Source: Roseiarcus sp036513315 (GTDB lineage Bacteria > Pseudomonadota > Alphaproteobacteria > Rhizobiales > Beijerinckiaceae). Taken from it: a stretch of 64,000 bases of DNA. Location: contig DATBZF010000005.1 of assembly GCA_036513315.1 (NCBI GenBank), positions 1 through 64,000 of the forward strand. The letters are read 5' to 3'. The first letter of the stretch is position 1. The number at the start of each line of letters is the position of its first letter. Below are positions 34,923-43,913 of this stretch, piece by piece. The notes under the pieces are model-generated. The model ran no database searches. It saw only the letters and a list, made by a program, of their open reading frames with translations, and was not told the origin of the DNA. A program made the position numbers and the translations under genes.

Positions 34923-36038
34923 TCAATCATGCTTGCCGAGGCTACGCAGGCTGCCTTCCAGCGTAAGGCGTCCGATCGCGTCGAAATCCCAGGCGATGCC
35001 GAGCCCAGGTGCAGAGCTCGGGACGGCGAAACCATCGCGGATCGTCATGGGCTGGGCGGTGATGTCGTCAAGCTGCGGAATATATTCGAGCCAGCGCGCG
35101 TTCGGCGCCGCGCAGCACAAAGCGACATGCAGTTCCATCAGGAAATGCGGACATACCGGAATATTGAACGTCTCGGCGAGATGGGCGACCTTCAGCCACG
35201 GCGTCACGCCGCCGATGCGCGCGACGTCGACCTGTACGACCGAACAGGCGCCCCGCTGAAGATATTCGCGGAAATGCAGCGGGCTATACAGGCTCTCGCC
35301 GATTGCGACCGGAATCGTCGTCGCGCGCGAGAGCCTGACATGCCCGTCAAGATCGTCGGCCGGCAAGGGTTCTTCGAACCAGCCGATGTCGGCGCTTTCA
35401 TAGAGCCGGGCTCGACGGATCGCGTCATCCACGGTGAAAGCCTGGTTGGCGTCGGTGAATATTTCGAAGGCCGGTCCGACCGCCGAGCGCACCGCGGCAA
35501 GCCGCGCGACATCCTCGCTGGCAGGCCGGCCGATCTTGATCTTCGAGCCGCCAAAACCCTGCGCTTTGGCCTGCAGCGCATCGGCGACCAGCGATTCGGT
35601 CGGCAGATGCAGCCAACCCCCCTCCGTGGTGTAAAGGCGAATTTTGTCGCGCGCGCCGCCGGCCATCACATGCAGAGGCAGCCCGGCCTTGCGGCAGCGC
35701 AAGTCCCATAGGGCGGTATCGACCGCGGCGAGCGCCAGCGAGGTGATGGCGCCAACGCTGGTCGCATGAGTGAGAAACAGAAGATCGCGCCAGATCTGCT
35801 CCACCATGCCGGCCTCGCGTCCGATCAGCGCCGGCGCCAGGGTCCGGCTGAGTAACTCGACGATCGAATAACCGCCGGCGCCGATCGTGTAGCTATAACC
35901 TGTGCCGACAGCGCCATCGGCGTCGGTGATGCGCACGATCGGGGTTTCCTGGCTGACGAAAGACTGGATCGCGTCGACGCGCTTCACCTTGGGCTTCAGA
36001 TCCACCATGCGGATTTCGACCCGCTCTATCGTCGCCAT
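34923..36038 (-). CDS. Enolase-superfamily sugar-acid dehydratase (mandelate racemase type)
   Basis: The 371-residue protein has the enolase capping domain and barrel. Visible catalytic residues are the KxK pair Lys166/Lys168 (SKIKIG), metal ligands Asp196 (FTDANQ), Glu222 (WFEEPL) and Glu248 (AIGES), and the His/Asp dyad Asp271 (VDVARIGG) with His298 (CPHFLMELH). This places it in the mandelate racemase subgroup, whose members mostly dehydrate aldonic or aldaric acids. GGGAGGGC precedes the ATG at 36038. With the mutarotase and importer next door, a 6-deoxyaldonate such as rhamnonate or fuconate is a fair guess. Confidence 0.85.
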   Translation of the reverse strand: MATIERVEIRMVDLKPKVKRVDAIQSFVSQETPIVRITDADGAVGTGYSYTIGAGGYSIVELLSRTLAPALIGREAGMVEQIWRDLLFLTHATSVGAITSLALAAVDTALWDLRCRKAGLPLHVMAGGARDKIRLYTTEGGWLHLPTESLVADALQAKAQGFGGSKIKIGRPASEDVARLAAVRSAVGPAFEIFTDANQAFTVDDAIRRARLYESADIGWFEEPLPADDLDGHVRLSRATTIPVAIGESLYSPLHFREYLQRGACSVVQVDVARIGGVTPWLKVAHLAETFNIPVCPHFLMELHVALCCAAPNARWLEYIPQLDDITAQPMTIRDGFAVPSSAPGLGIAWDFDAIGRLTLEGSLRSLGKHD

Positions 36039-36099
36039 CAAGCCCTCCCGACCTGTCGTTGATTTGCCGCCGACGCCGATGCGCAACCACGCGACGCCT

Positions 36100-36840
36100 C
36101 TAGTCGACGAAATATTTTTCGTGTTTTCCGATCAGCATTTCGAGCATCGTCGGCGCCTGATCGAGGTGATATTCGAGCCGCTCGAGCGCTTTTGCAGCAT
36201 CGCCCGCGTCGAGCGCGTCAAGGATGGCTATGTGCTCCGTGATGACGATCGGCAGACGCCCCTGCACGGCGGCGAGACGATGGACGCGATCGACGCGGGC
36301 CTTGATGATGTGGATCGTGCTCCACACACCCTCCAGACCAGCCGCGACGCAGAACGAACGATGAAAAGCTTCGTCGAGCGCGTGAAAATCGTCGGTGTCT
36401 TCGGCTCCGAGGGCCGCCGCCTGCCGCTCGACGATATATCTGGCCTTCACGCCATGCGCGGCGCGCCACAATTCGGCGGCGCGGCGCAGCACGGCGAGTT
36501 CAAGCGCCTTGCGGCTGAAATGATTCTCCCTGACCGCGCTGAGCTTGATCGGCGCAACGAAACTGCCCTTCTGCGGAAAGACTTCGATCAGTTCGTCTTC
36601 GACGAGGCGGATGATCGCCTCGCGCACCGGCGTGCGCGAAACGCCGATGTGGCGGCAGATCCGATTCTCGCTGATCGAACTGCCTGGCGGAAGCTGCAAC
36701 GAAACGATCGCTTTCTTCAGCGCTTCGTAGACCTGTGCGCTGACCTGACGCCGCGGATCAAGCTTGATGCGCAACGGCAGCGCGGGATCGTCTTCGATCT
36801 CGCTCTCCAGTTCCGCTCCGATAGCCACCGGCATCGCCAT
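36100..36840 (-). CDS. GntR-family regulator (FadR/FCD subfamily)
   Basis: The 246-residue protein has an N-terminal winged helix (VYEALKKAIVSLQLPPG, then ISENRICRHIGVSRTPVREA) and a C-terminal all-helical FCD ligand domain with metal-binding residues (for example DEAFHRSF and ITEHIAIL). Such regulators usually respond to sugar acids. GAGGAAGGC precedes the ATG at 36840. It is first of the minus-strand trio and divergent from the sugar importer, with a repeated ATAC motif between them that may be its operator. Confidence 0.88.
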   Translation of the reverse strand: MAMPVAIGAELESEIEDDPALPLRIKLDPRRQVSAQVYEALKKAIVSLQLPPGSSISENRICRHIGVSRTPVREAIIRLVEDELIEVFPQKGSFVAPIKLSAVRENHFSRKALELAVLRRAAELWRAAHGVKARYIVERQAAALGAEDTDDFHALDEAFHRSFCVAAGLEGVWSTIHIIKARVDRVHRLAAVQGRLPIVITEHIAILDALDAGDAAKALERLEYHLDQAPTMLEMLIGKHEKYFVD

Positions 36841-36895
36841 GCCTTCCTCGTCTCCACCGGCCTGCCGATCAAAGCACAAAGACCATTGCGCGCCC

Positions 36896-36918
36896 GATAC
36901 TTGTATACTAGGATACTT
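36896..36918. promoter_or_regulatory. Candidate GntR operator with three ATACT repeats
   Basis: Within the 151-base divergent gap the motif ATACT occurs three times (36897, 36905 and 36914) at eight- to nine-base spacing, around a palindromic GTATAC at 36903-36908. FadR-type GntR operators often centre on a GTATAC-like or TNGTNNNACNA palindrome, so binding by the adjacent regulator is plausible. Confidence 0.5.
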
Positions 36919-36991
36919 ATCGATCGCAAGGGGTTGCCCCGATCGCCGGCCCTGTCAACGAACAGGCTGCGAGGAAACCAGGAGGATGTAG

Positions 36992-38029
36992 ATGCCACGC
37001 TCACAATCCGCGTTGAAAATGCTTGCCGCAGCCGGTCTGGCGCTCGCGGGATGGGCGGCCCCCGCCGCGGCCGCCGATGCGACGAAGGTCGCGCTCGTTC
37101 CGGGAGGTCCGCATCCCTATTTCGCGGCTTGGGAAAAGGCCGGTCAGGACGCCATGAAGGATTTCAAGCTCGGCGCCGCCGATTATCGGGTGCCGCAGAA
37201 ATGGGAATTGAGCCAGCAGAATTCGCTGCTCGAGAGCCTGCTCAGCCAAGGCTATAACGCGTTTCTTGTATTCCCCGGCGATCCCGTCGGCTCCAACAGC
37301 ACGGTTAGCGAATTGACTGAGAACGGCGCGCCGGTCATCGCCACCGCCGGCTGCCTGAAAGAGCCGACGACTGCGCTTTTCTGTTTCGGCACCGATACCG
37401 GCAATTCCGCCTATCTCGGCACGAAGGAACTGATCAAGGCGATGGGCGGCAAGGGTCGCATCGCTCATTTCGCCGGTTTCCTCGTCGATCCCAATACGCA
37501 ATTGCGCATCGACGCGGTAGAGAAAGCCGCAAAGGAAACCAACGGCGCCGTGAAAGTCGTCCAGGTGATTACCGATATCGACGCGCCTGAGCCCGCCGAA
37601 GAGAAAATCAACGCCTATCTCGCCGCGCACGCTGGCGATGTCGACGGCATCGTCACCACCGCCTGGGTCCCCGCCGTGGTGGCGGCCAACGCTTTGCGCA
37701 AGATCGGCGACAAGCGGATCAAGATGGTCGGCATCGACCACGACGAAGTCGTCCTGAAGGCGATCAAGGACGGCTTTGTCAACGGCACCATGCTGCAGAA
37801 CCCCTATGGCCAGGGCTATATCGGCTCGTATGCGCTCGACCGCATCCGCAATGGCTGCAAGGTGAAGGCTGACGCACCGTTCAAAACAATCGCGCTGACC
37901 AATCGCTTCATCGATTCAGGAACCGTCTATGCCGACAAGGACGCCGTCGATAATTACGTTGGCTCGATGCAGGCGATCACCAAGAAAATCTTCGCCGACT
38001 TCGCCAGCACCTATCTGACTTGCCCCTGA
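36992..38029 (+). CDS. Sugar ABC importer binding protein (CUT2 type)
   Basis: The 345-residue protein has a signal peptide (hydrophobic LAAAGLALAGWA, cut near AAAADA) and the two-lobed periplasmic-binding fold of the RbsB/RhaS class (VALVPGGPHPYFAAWEKAG, LVFPGDPVGSN, VGIDHDEVVLKAIKDG). AGGAGGATG precedes the ATG. It heads a plus-strand operon of binding protein, two permeases and a two-domain ATPase. The ligand is unknown; the divergent mutarotase and dehydratase suggest a deoxysugar or sugar acid. Confidence 0.9.
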   Translation: MPRSQSALKMLAAAGLALAGWAAPAAAADATKVALVPGGPHPYFAAWEKAGQDAMKDFKLGAADYRVPQKWELSQQNSLLESLLSQGYNAFLVFPGDPVGSNSTVSELTENGAPVIATAGCLKEPTTALFCFGTDTGNSAYLGTKELIKAMGGKGRIAHFAGFLVDPNTQLRIDAVEKAAKETNGAVKVVQVITDIDAPEPAEEKINAYLAAHAGDVDGIVTTAWVPAVVAANALRKIGDKRIKMVGIDHDEVVLKAIKDGFVNGTMLQNPYGQGYIGSYALDRIRNGCKVKADAPFKTIALTNRFIDSGTVYADKDAVDNYVGSMQAITKKIFADFASTYLTCP

Positions 38030-38196
38030 GCCGGCGGGCGACGCGGCTCCTCTCGTGGGCGCAGAAGATTCCCTCCCGCCTGTGCGAGAGGGAGAAACGA
38101 CGCCGGCCCATCCAGCTTGGCTAATGTGAATTGCTGGCTCCGCGGCCGGCTTCCTTCCCGTCGCGCAGATCATTGCGATTGAGCAAAGGATGTAGC

Positions 38197-39255
38197 ATGG
38201 ATGCGCCGACTTCCATCGAGGGCGCCGCAATGGTCGAGAGTGAATCGCCGGCGCGCGACGATGGCCTGTCGCGCCGGCAGCCACCCGGATGGACGCGTTT
38301 CCTGCTCACCAATGAATTCGGCCTCGTCGCACTGATCCTCATCTTCGGCGCTGTCTTTGCGCTCGGCACGCCCGGCTTCGGTTCGCCGTTCAATCTGTTC
38401 ACGCTCGGCCGCACCATGGCGATCGACATCATGATCGGCTTTTCGATGATGGTGGTGATTGTCACCGGCGGCCTCAATCTTTCCGTCGGCGCGATCGGCG
38501 TCTGCGTTGCGATCAGTTGCGGCTGGATGCTGGAGCGCGCGGGCGTTCCCCTGCCGCTAGCGATCCTCGCCGCGCTCGCGCTCGGCGCCGCGCTCGGCGC
38601 GTTGAATGGATTCATCATCGTACGTTCTGGTCTGCACTCTTTCATCATAACTTTGGCGACGATGAGCGTCTTCTTCGGATTGATGCTGTTCGTCACGCGC
38701 GCCGAGGCCTATCGCGTTTTGCCGCCCGAATTGAGCGCGTTCGCCAAGATGCGTTTCGCGGGCTATCTGTCGCCTTTGCTTCTCGTCAGCGTCGCGGCCG
38801 GCCTCATGCTCGCCGGTCTCTACCGCCTCACCCCTTTGGGCCGCGAAATGCTGGCGGCGGGCGCAAGGGCGGCCGCCGCCGAATTATCGGGCGTGCGCGT
38901 CGGGCGGACCTTCGTAATCTGCCACGCCTTATCGGGGGTGCTGGCCGGCGTGGCGGCGCTGATGATTGTGGCGCGCACCGGGGCCGCGATCCCCGCGATG
39001 GCGGGCAATCTCGGTCAGGATTGGCTGTTGCCGGCTTTTCTCGGGCCTGTGCTCGGCGGCACGCTGCTCGCAGGCGGCCGCGCCTCGGTGCTTGGCACGT
39101 TTCTCGGCGCGGCGCTGGTCAGCGAATTGACCAACGGCCTGCTCCAGTTTCGCGTCGGCGAATTCTGGGTGCAAAGCTGGCTCGGCCTTCTCCTGCTGCT
39201 TGCCGTGCTGATGGATCTGGCGCGGCGCTCGTTCCTCGCTGGACGGGGAGTCTGA
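38197..39255 (+). CDS. CUT2-type ABC sugar permease 1
   Basis: The 352-residue inner-membrane protein has about nine membrane segments. Family landmarks are VIVTGGLNLSVGAIG, ALNGFIIVRSGLHSFIITLATM and the late LGGTLLAGGRASVLGTFLGA. The ATG at 38197 follows AAAGGATG; upstream in-frame codons lack such a site. It lies 167 bases after the binding-protein gene and four bases before a second permease, with which it probably forms a heterodimeric channel. Confidence 0.87.
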   Translation: MDAPTSIEGAAMVESESPARDDGLSRRQPPGWTRFLLTNEFGLVALILIFGAVFALGTPGFGSPFNLFTLGRTMAIDIMIGFSMMVVIVTGGLNLSVGAIGVCVAISCGWMLERAGVPLPLAILAALALGAALGALNGFIIVRSGLHSFIITLATMSVFFGLMLFVTRAEAYRVLPPELSAFAKMRFAGYLSPLLLVSVAAGLMLAGLYRLTPLGREMLAAGARAAAAELSGVRVGRTFVICHALSGVLAGVAALMIVARTGAAIPAMAGNLGQDWLLPAFLGPVLGGTLLAGGRASVLGTFLGAALVSELTNGLLQFRVGEFWVQSWLGLLLLLAVLMDLARRSFLAGRGV

Positions 39256-39259
39256 TTCA

Positions 39260-40231
39260 ATGAACGCCGCCGCGTCCCGACTTGTGCGCACCGATTGGTT
39301 CGGTCCGCTCGCCATCATCGTGGTGGCGTCGATCGTCGTCAGCCTGTTTGACCCTTCGTTCCTATCCCCGTTCAACATCCAGATTCTGATGCTCGCGGTC
39401 GCGGTGAACAGCGTCATTGCAATGTCGCAGATGGTCATCGTCGGCATCGGCCAGATGAACCTCGCCATCGGCGCCATAGGCGGGCTCGCGGCGATCGCGT
39501 TCGCCGGAATGATGCAGATCTGGGGTCTGCCGCCGTGGCTCGCGACGCTCGCCGCGCTCGTCCTTGGCGTCGGGGCCGGTCTGGCCAATGGCCTGCTCAT
39601 TTCCGCGACGGGCATTTCGGCGTTCATCATCACGCTCGCCAGCCTGTCGATCTTCAAAGGGATCAATCTCGGCATCACCCGCGCCCAGCCCTTCTATGGC
39701 GTGCCGGAAAGCGTCAAGGCGTTCGGCAATACGACCATGTTGGGGCCGATTCCCTGGTTGGCGCTACCCGCCGCCCTCGTCCTCGCGGCGATGTGGTATC
39801 TGCTCTATCGCCAGCGGATCGGTCGCTACATTCTGGCGGTGGGCGGCAATCAGAGCGCCGCCGAACTCTCCGGCATATCGGTTTCACGCGCCGTGCTCTG
39901 GGCGCACGGCCTGTCGGGATTTCTCGCCGCGCTCGCCGGCGTCATGCTGGTCGCGCGCCTGCAGATCGGCGAGCCGACCATCGGCGACGACTGGCTCATC
40001 CTCTCCTTCGCCGCGCCGGTGATCGGCGGCGCCGTGCTCGCCGGCGGCCACGTCAGTGTGTTCGGCACGTTGGCCGGCGTGGTCATTGTCGCGATCATCA
40101 CGCAGGCCCTGGTGATTTTCCGGATCGACCCATTCTTCGTCCAAGTCGTGCTCGGCCTGCTGATCCTCTGGGCGGTCGGAATCAATCGGCTGCGCGAAGT
40201 CCGGCTGCAAAATTTGCTGAAGAGGGCCTGA
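39260..40231 (+). CDS. CUT2-type ABC sugar permease 2
   Basis: The 323-residue inner-membrane protein is a homologue of the preceding permease, with VIVGIGQMNLAIGAIGG, LANGLLISATGISAFIITLAS and VIGGAVLAGGHVSVFGTLAG. The glycine-rich ISV loop of RbsC-type permeases appears as QSAAELSGISVSRA. It is followed two bases later by the ATPase gene. Two distinct permeases in a row point to a heterodimer, as in rhamnose and AI-2 type importers. Confidence 0.87.
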   Translation: MNAAASRLVRTDWFGPLAIIVVASIVVSLFDPSFLSPFNIQILMLAVAVNSVIAMSQMVIVGIGQMNLAIGAIGGLAAIAFAGMMQIWGLPPWLATLAALVLGVGAGLANGLLISATGISAFIITLASLSIFKGINLGITRAQPFYGVPESVKAFGNTTMLGPIPWLALPAALVLAAMWYLLYRQRIGRYILAVGGNQSAAELSGISVSRAVLWAHGLSGFLAALAGVMLVARLQIGEPTIGDDWLILSFAAPVIGGAVLAGGHVSVFGTLAGVVIVAIITQALVIFRIDPFFVQVVLGLLILWAVGINRLREVRLQNLLKRA

Positions 40232-40233
40232 CG

Positions 40234-41751
40234 ATGGACAATGTTGCGCTCGAGGCGCGCGGCGTCAGAAAGACCTTTCCCGGCGTGCTCGCCCTGCAGG
40301 ACGTCGGCATCAGGCTGCGCGGCGGATCGATTCATGCGTTGCTCGGCGAGAACGGCGCCGGCAAATCCACCCTGATCAAAATCATCACTGGCGTCCATCG
40401 CCCCGATTCCGGCGAGATGCTGCTGAATGGCGCGCCCGCGCGCTTTGACGGGCCACGCGAGGCGATCGCCTCCGGGATCGGCGTCGTGCACCAGGAGCGT
40501 AATCTCGTGCCGCGCTTTTCCGTCGGCGAGAACATCCTGCTCGAGCGCCTCGGCGGCGGCCTGTTGCGCCCGATCGATTATGCCGCGATCCATGCCGAAG
40601 CGCGCCGCTGGCTCGACGTGCTCGAACTCGATCTTGATCCGCGCACGCCGGTCTCGCAGCTCAATGTCGCCAAAATGCAGCTCGTCGAGATCGCCAAGGC
40701 TTTGTCGCTGCGCTCGCGCGTGCTGCTGCTCGACGAGCCGACCGCTTCTCTGACGCCGCATGAATCCCTGGTCCTGTTCGGCCTGCTGCGCAAGTTGCGC
40801 GACGAGGGCGTCGGCATCCTGTTTGTCAGCCACAAGCTCGAAGAGGTGCAGGCGATCTGCGACGAAGTGACGGTGCTGCGCGACGGCCGCAACGCCTGCG
40901 AAAGTCGGTCGATGGCGGGACTGGAACGGCAGGACCTCGTGCGCCTGATGATCGGTCGCGCCGAACAGATCCCGGACTGGACGCCACGCGATCGCGGCGC
41001 GGCTGAGCCGATGCTGGAATTGCGCGATGTCTCGACCGCGCTCGGCCACAAAGACATCGATCTCATCGTGCGGCGCGGCGAGATCGTCGGCCTCTATGGC
41101 CTCGTCGGCGCCGGCCGCACCGAGCTCGCCAAATGCATCCTCGGCGTCCATGCTTTGACAAAGGGCGAGATGGTCGTGGCGGGCAAGCCCGAGCGCGTCG
41201 CCGATGTCGCCGACGCCGTTCACCGTTGCAAGATCGGATACATCAGCGAAGACCGCAAGCAGGAAGGGCTGATCCTCGCCCATACGGTGCTGCAAAACGC
41301 CGGCATCACCACTTGGCGTAAGCTCGCCGGCCGTCTGGGGCTGCTCGGCGACCGCACGGTGCGCGCGCATGTGTCGCCCTTCATTCGCAAGCTCGAAGTG
41401 CGCACGCCTTCGCTCGCCCAGATGGTCGGCAACCTCTCAGGCGGCAATCAGCAGAAGATCAGCGTCGCCAAATGGCTCGCCGCCGGCGTGGGCATCCTGA
41501 TCGTCGACGAGCCGACCGTCGGCATCGACATCAAGACCAAGGCCTACATCCACGAGTTGTTGCGCCAGCTTGCCGATGAAGGCACCGCGATCCTGCTGAT
41601 CACCAGCGACATGCCCGAGATCATCACGCTCGCCGACCGCATCGTCGTGATGGACGATTATCGCGTGAAAGGGGATATCGTGAACGATCGAGTCTATGGG
41701 CCGATGAGCGAGAGGATCATGCATCTGATCCATGACCGCGACGCGGCTTAG
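40234..41751 (+). CDS. CUT2-type ABC sugar importer ATPase (two nucleotide-binding domains)
   Basis: The 505-residue protein has two fused ATPase domains. The first has Walker A GENGAGKS and Walker B VLLLDEP, with an LNVAKMQ signature variant common in this family. The second has the usual degenerate Walker A GLVGAGRTEL, a full LSGGNQQK signature and Walker B ILIVDEP. The frame is open far upstream into the permease gene, but the ATG at 40234, two bases after the permease stop, begins the family N-terminus. It powers the importer. Confidence 0.9.
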   Translation: MDNVALEARGVRKTFPGVLALQDVGIRLRGGSIHALLGENGAGKSTLIKIITGVHRPDSGEMLLNGAPARFDGPREAIASGIGVVHQERNLVPRFSVGENILLERLGGGLLRPIDYAAIHAEARRWLDVLELDLDPRTPVSQLNVAKMQLVEIAKALSLRSRVLLLDEPTASLTPHESLVLFGLLRKLRDEGVGILFVSHKLEEVQAICDEVTVLRDGRNACESRSMAGLERQDLVRLMIGRAEQIPDWTPRDRGAAEPMLELRDVSTALGHKDIDLIVRRGEIVGLYGLVGAGRTELAKCILGVHALTKGEMVVAGKPERVADVADAVHRCKIGYISEDRKQEGLILAHTVLQNAGITTWRKLAGRLGLLGDRTVRAHVSPFIRKLEVRTPSLAQMVGNLSGGNQQKISVAKWLAAGVGILIVDEPTVGIDIKTKAYIHELLRQLADEGTAILLITSDMPEIITLADRIVVMDDYRVKGDIVNDRVYGPMSERIMHLIHDRDAA

Positions 41752-41773
41752 CAGGCGCGGGGCTCCGCCAGCG

Positions 41774-42706
41774 TCATTTCCTCTCCACCGGAGCCGCCTT
41801 CAGCGGCGGCAGCGATTTCAGATAGGTCGCGATCGCCTCTCGGTCGGATTGCGGTAGCTCGGCGGTGTTCCGGACGACCTCCGCCATCGAACTGCCGACG
41901 GAATCGCCGTCGGGCGTCAATCCGCTGGTCAGAAGTTCGACGATGTCCTTCTGCGACCATTGGCCGATCCCCGAATCGTCGGATGTGATGTTCGGGACCC
42001 TGCCCTTACCGGTCGGGTTGGGGCCGCCGGCAAAGCGCCGGTCGGCGATGATCGCGCCCAGCAAGTTACGCGGCGAATGGCATTCGGCGCAATGGCCGAG
42101 GCCCTCGACGAGATAGCGACCGCGATTCCAGTCGGGGCTTTTGGCCGGATCAGCGGCGAGCGGCTTGCCGTCGAGGAACAGCAGCTTCCACAAGCCGAGG
42201 CCGCGCCGGATATTGAAGGGGAAGGCGAGATCATGATCGCGCGCCTTGCCCGCGACGGGCGCCAGCGTGCGCAGGAACGCCATCAGATCGCGGATGTCGT
42301 CGATCTTCACACGTTGGAAGGACGTATAGGGGAAAGCTGGATAATAATGGGTGTGCGAGGGCGAGACCCCGGTCAGCATCGCATTTGCGAGATCAACCAC
42401 CTTCCACCCGCCGATCCCGTCCTCAGGATGCGATGATATGTTGGGAACGGTGAAACTGCCGAACGGCGATTGCAACTGGAGGCCGCCGCCAAGCTTCAGT
42501 CGGTCGGACTGGCCTGGCGTCGCATGACAGGAAGAACAGCCGCCGGCCTCGAAGACAGTCCTGCCGCGCGCGGCGTCGCCGCCCTGCTCATAGGCCTGCC
42601 ATTCCGCCCTTGAAAACTCAGGCCTCGGCTCGGTCAGCCACCAGAAAACACCGCCAGCGACGATAGCGGCGCCGGCCAGGACGATCAGGATCGAATTAAT
42701 TCGCAT
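41774..42706 (-). CDS. Membrane-anchored or secreted dihaem cytochrome c
   Basis: The 310-residue protein has an N-terminal hydrophobic segment (signal or anchor) and two class I haem motifs, CSSCH near residue 57 and CAECH near 207. Candidate axial Met residues are not obvious at the usual sites. The layout resembles cytochrome subunits or partners of periplasmic sugar and alcohol dehydrogenases. It follows the cytochrome c prime gene by 43 bases on the same strand, so both probably serve one periplasmic electron route. No dehydrogenase gene lies next to it. Confidence 0.85.
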   Translation of the reverse strand: MRINSILIVLAGAAIVAGGVFWWLTEPRPEFSRAEWQAYEQGGDAARGRTVFEAGGCSSCHATPGQSDRLKLGGGLQLQSPFGSFTVPNISSHPEDGIGGWKVVDLANAMLTGVSPSHTHYYPAFPYTSFQRVKIDDIRDLMAFLRTLAPVAGKARDHDLAFPFNIRRGLGLWKLLFLDGKPLAADPAKSPDWNRGRYLVEGLGHCAECHSPRNLLGAIIADRRFAGGPNPTGKGRVPNITSDDSGIGQWSQKDIVELLTSGLTPDGDSVGSSMAEVVRNTAELPQSDREAIATYLKSLPPLKAAPVERK

Positions 42707-42749
42707 CGGCGATCCCGAGCGTCGTGCGCGATGCGCCGCCGCCGCGCGT

Positions 42750-43190
42750 TCAATTCTCGCTAGCGCGATATTTTTCGTGGCAGCCGCCGCAATTCTTGAA
42801 AATGGGCGGCATCGTCGCAGCGAAGCTCGCCTGGTCCTTGATCGCCGCCAGGGCGTTGGTCGCGTCCTGCCCGAGCTTGGCGTAGCGGGCGTTCAAATCG
42901 GCCTTGTCAGCCCAGATCGCCGGAAGCGCCCTGGTATCGCCGCCAGTCTTCGAATCGTCAGGAAACAGAGCCGGCATTTTGGCGGCGGCGTCGACCATCG
43001 TTTTGAGTGAAGCCTGCACGGCCGCCAGATCGAAGGGCGCCTCGCCCTTGAGCATTTTGGCCGCGCTGCCCGCCGCGGCGCCTGTCTGCTTCATCGTCTG
43101 CTTGCGCTCTTTGATCACGTCGAGATTTTGCGGGACCGCCGCCTGAATGCCTACCGTCAAAGCGACTGCGACGACGAGAATGCGGATCAT
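42750..43190 (-). CDS. Cytochrome c prime (class II c-type cytochrome)
   Basis: The 146-residue protein has a signal peptide ending near IQAAVPQ, a four-helix-bundle-like body and the haem motif CGGCH near the C-terminus (NCGGCHEKYR), which is the class II arrangement. Cytochromes c prime bind NO or CO or carry electrons in the periplasm. GAGGAGAGG precedes the ATG. It is the first gene of a two-cytochrome unit. Confidence 0.9.
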   Translation of the reverse strand: MIRILVVAVALTVGIQAAVPQNLDVIKERKQTMKQTGAAAGSAAKMLKGEAPFDLAAVQASLKTMVDAAAKMPALFPDDSKTGGDTRALPAIWADKADLNARYAKLGQDATNALAAIKDQASFAATMPPIFKNCGGCHEKYRASEN

Positions 43191-43913
43191 GAACCTCTCC
43201 TCAGGTGAATGGTCTCCAACCGCCCCGTTCGAGGGCGATCCGCGCAGAATTGGCAGGCATTCGAAACCTTGACGCGAATATCATTTTGCGTCTGATCACG
43301 GGCGCTTCGCAAGCGATGGTCCTTTCCCGAACGGCGAAGCCGCTTTGCGCTCGTGCATAGTCGGGCTCGTCCCGGCGCACGATCGCTCCGTTTCGGCGAT
43401 CATGGGGTCCAAAGCGCGACACCTGGACCGTCGCCCGCCTCGGTCGTTCCGATTGCAAAAGCGTCGTCTGATGCTACCTTGTCGCGCCCACCCACAATAT
43501 CGACGCAATGTTCAGGGCCATGGCGTGACGGCGCTGGTTTGGCCCGGAATGTTCGCGACGATTTCTTATGATACCGAAACGTCGCTTGTTTAGGCGAAGA
43601 TATCCCTGCTTGCTTCAGGCAATAAACGCGGATCTGCGATGATTGAACAGACGCCAAACTCCAGAATTCCAAGATTTAAACTTGGCGACGAAAAGTTGTG
43701 CTTGCGCAGTTCCGCTGCCCATTCATCGGATTTTCCATGCGTTGCAAAGGCGCCGCGAAAAGCGCCATGAACGGCGGCGCCGTTTTAGGGCGGTGCGAAC
43801 GTTGACGCCGACGCTCCATTCCAACAATCGGACGAGGAACGACGGTTTTACTCCGACGGTCGCGCGAAGCGCGTCGCGTGGAGAATGGGTCTCATATCGT
43901 GCTGGAGGATTAG
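43191..43913. other. Intergenic region without a supported gene
   Basis: This 723-base gap lies between divergent genes and must hold both promoters. Short open frames in it have no ribosome binding sites or familiar motifs. A seven-base GC stem at 43749-43755 and 43775-43781, followed by GTTTTA, could be a weak terminator-like hairpin on the plus strand. The last 20 bases carry the GGAGGA site of the next gene. Confidence 0.5.

Noticed and set aside
39535..40233. In-frame extension of the sugar ATPase gene into the upstream permease
   Set aside because: The extension lies over a conserved permease in another frame; the ATPase family starts at 40234.
39850..41370. 506-residue open frame on the minus strand opposite permease and ATPase genes
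   Set aside because: Antisense to strongly conserved importer genes; produced by GC-rich codon bias.
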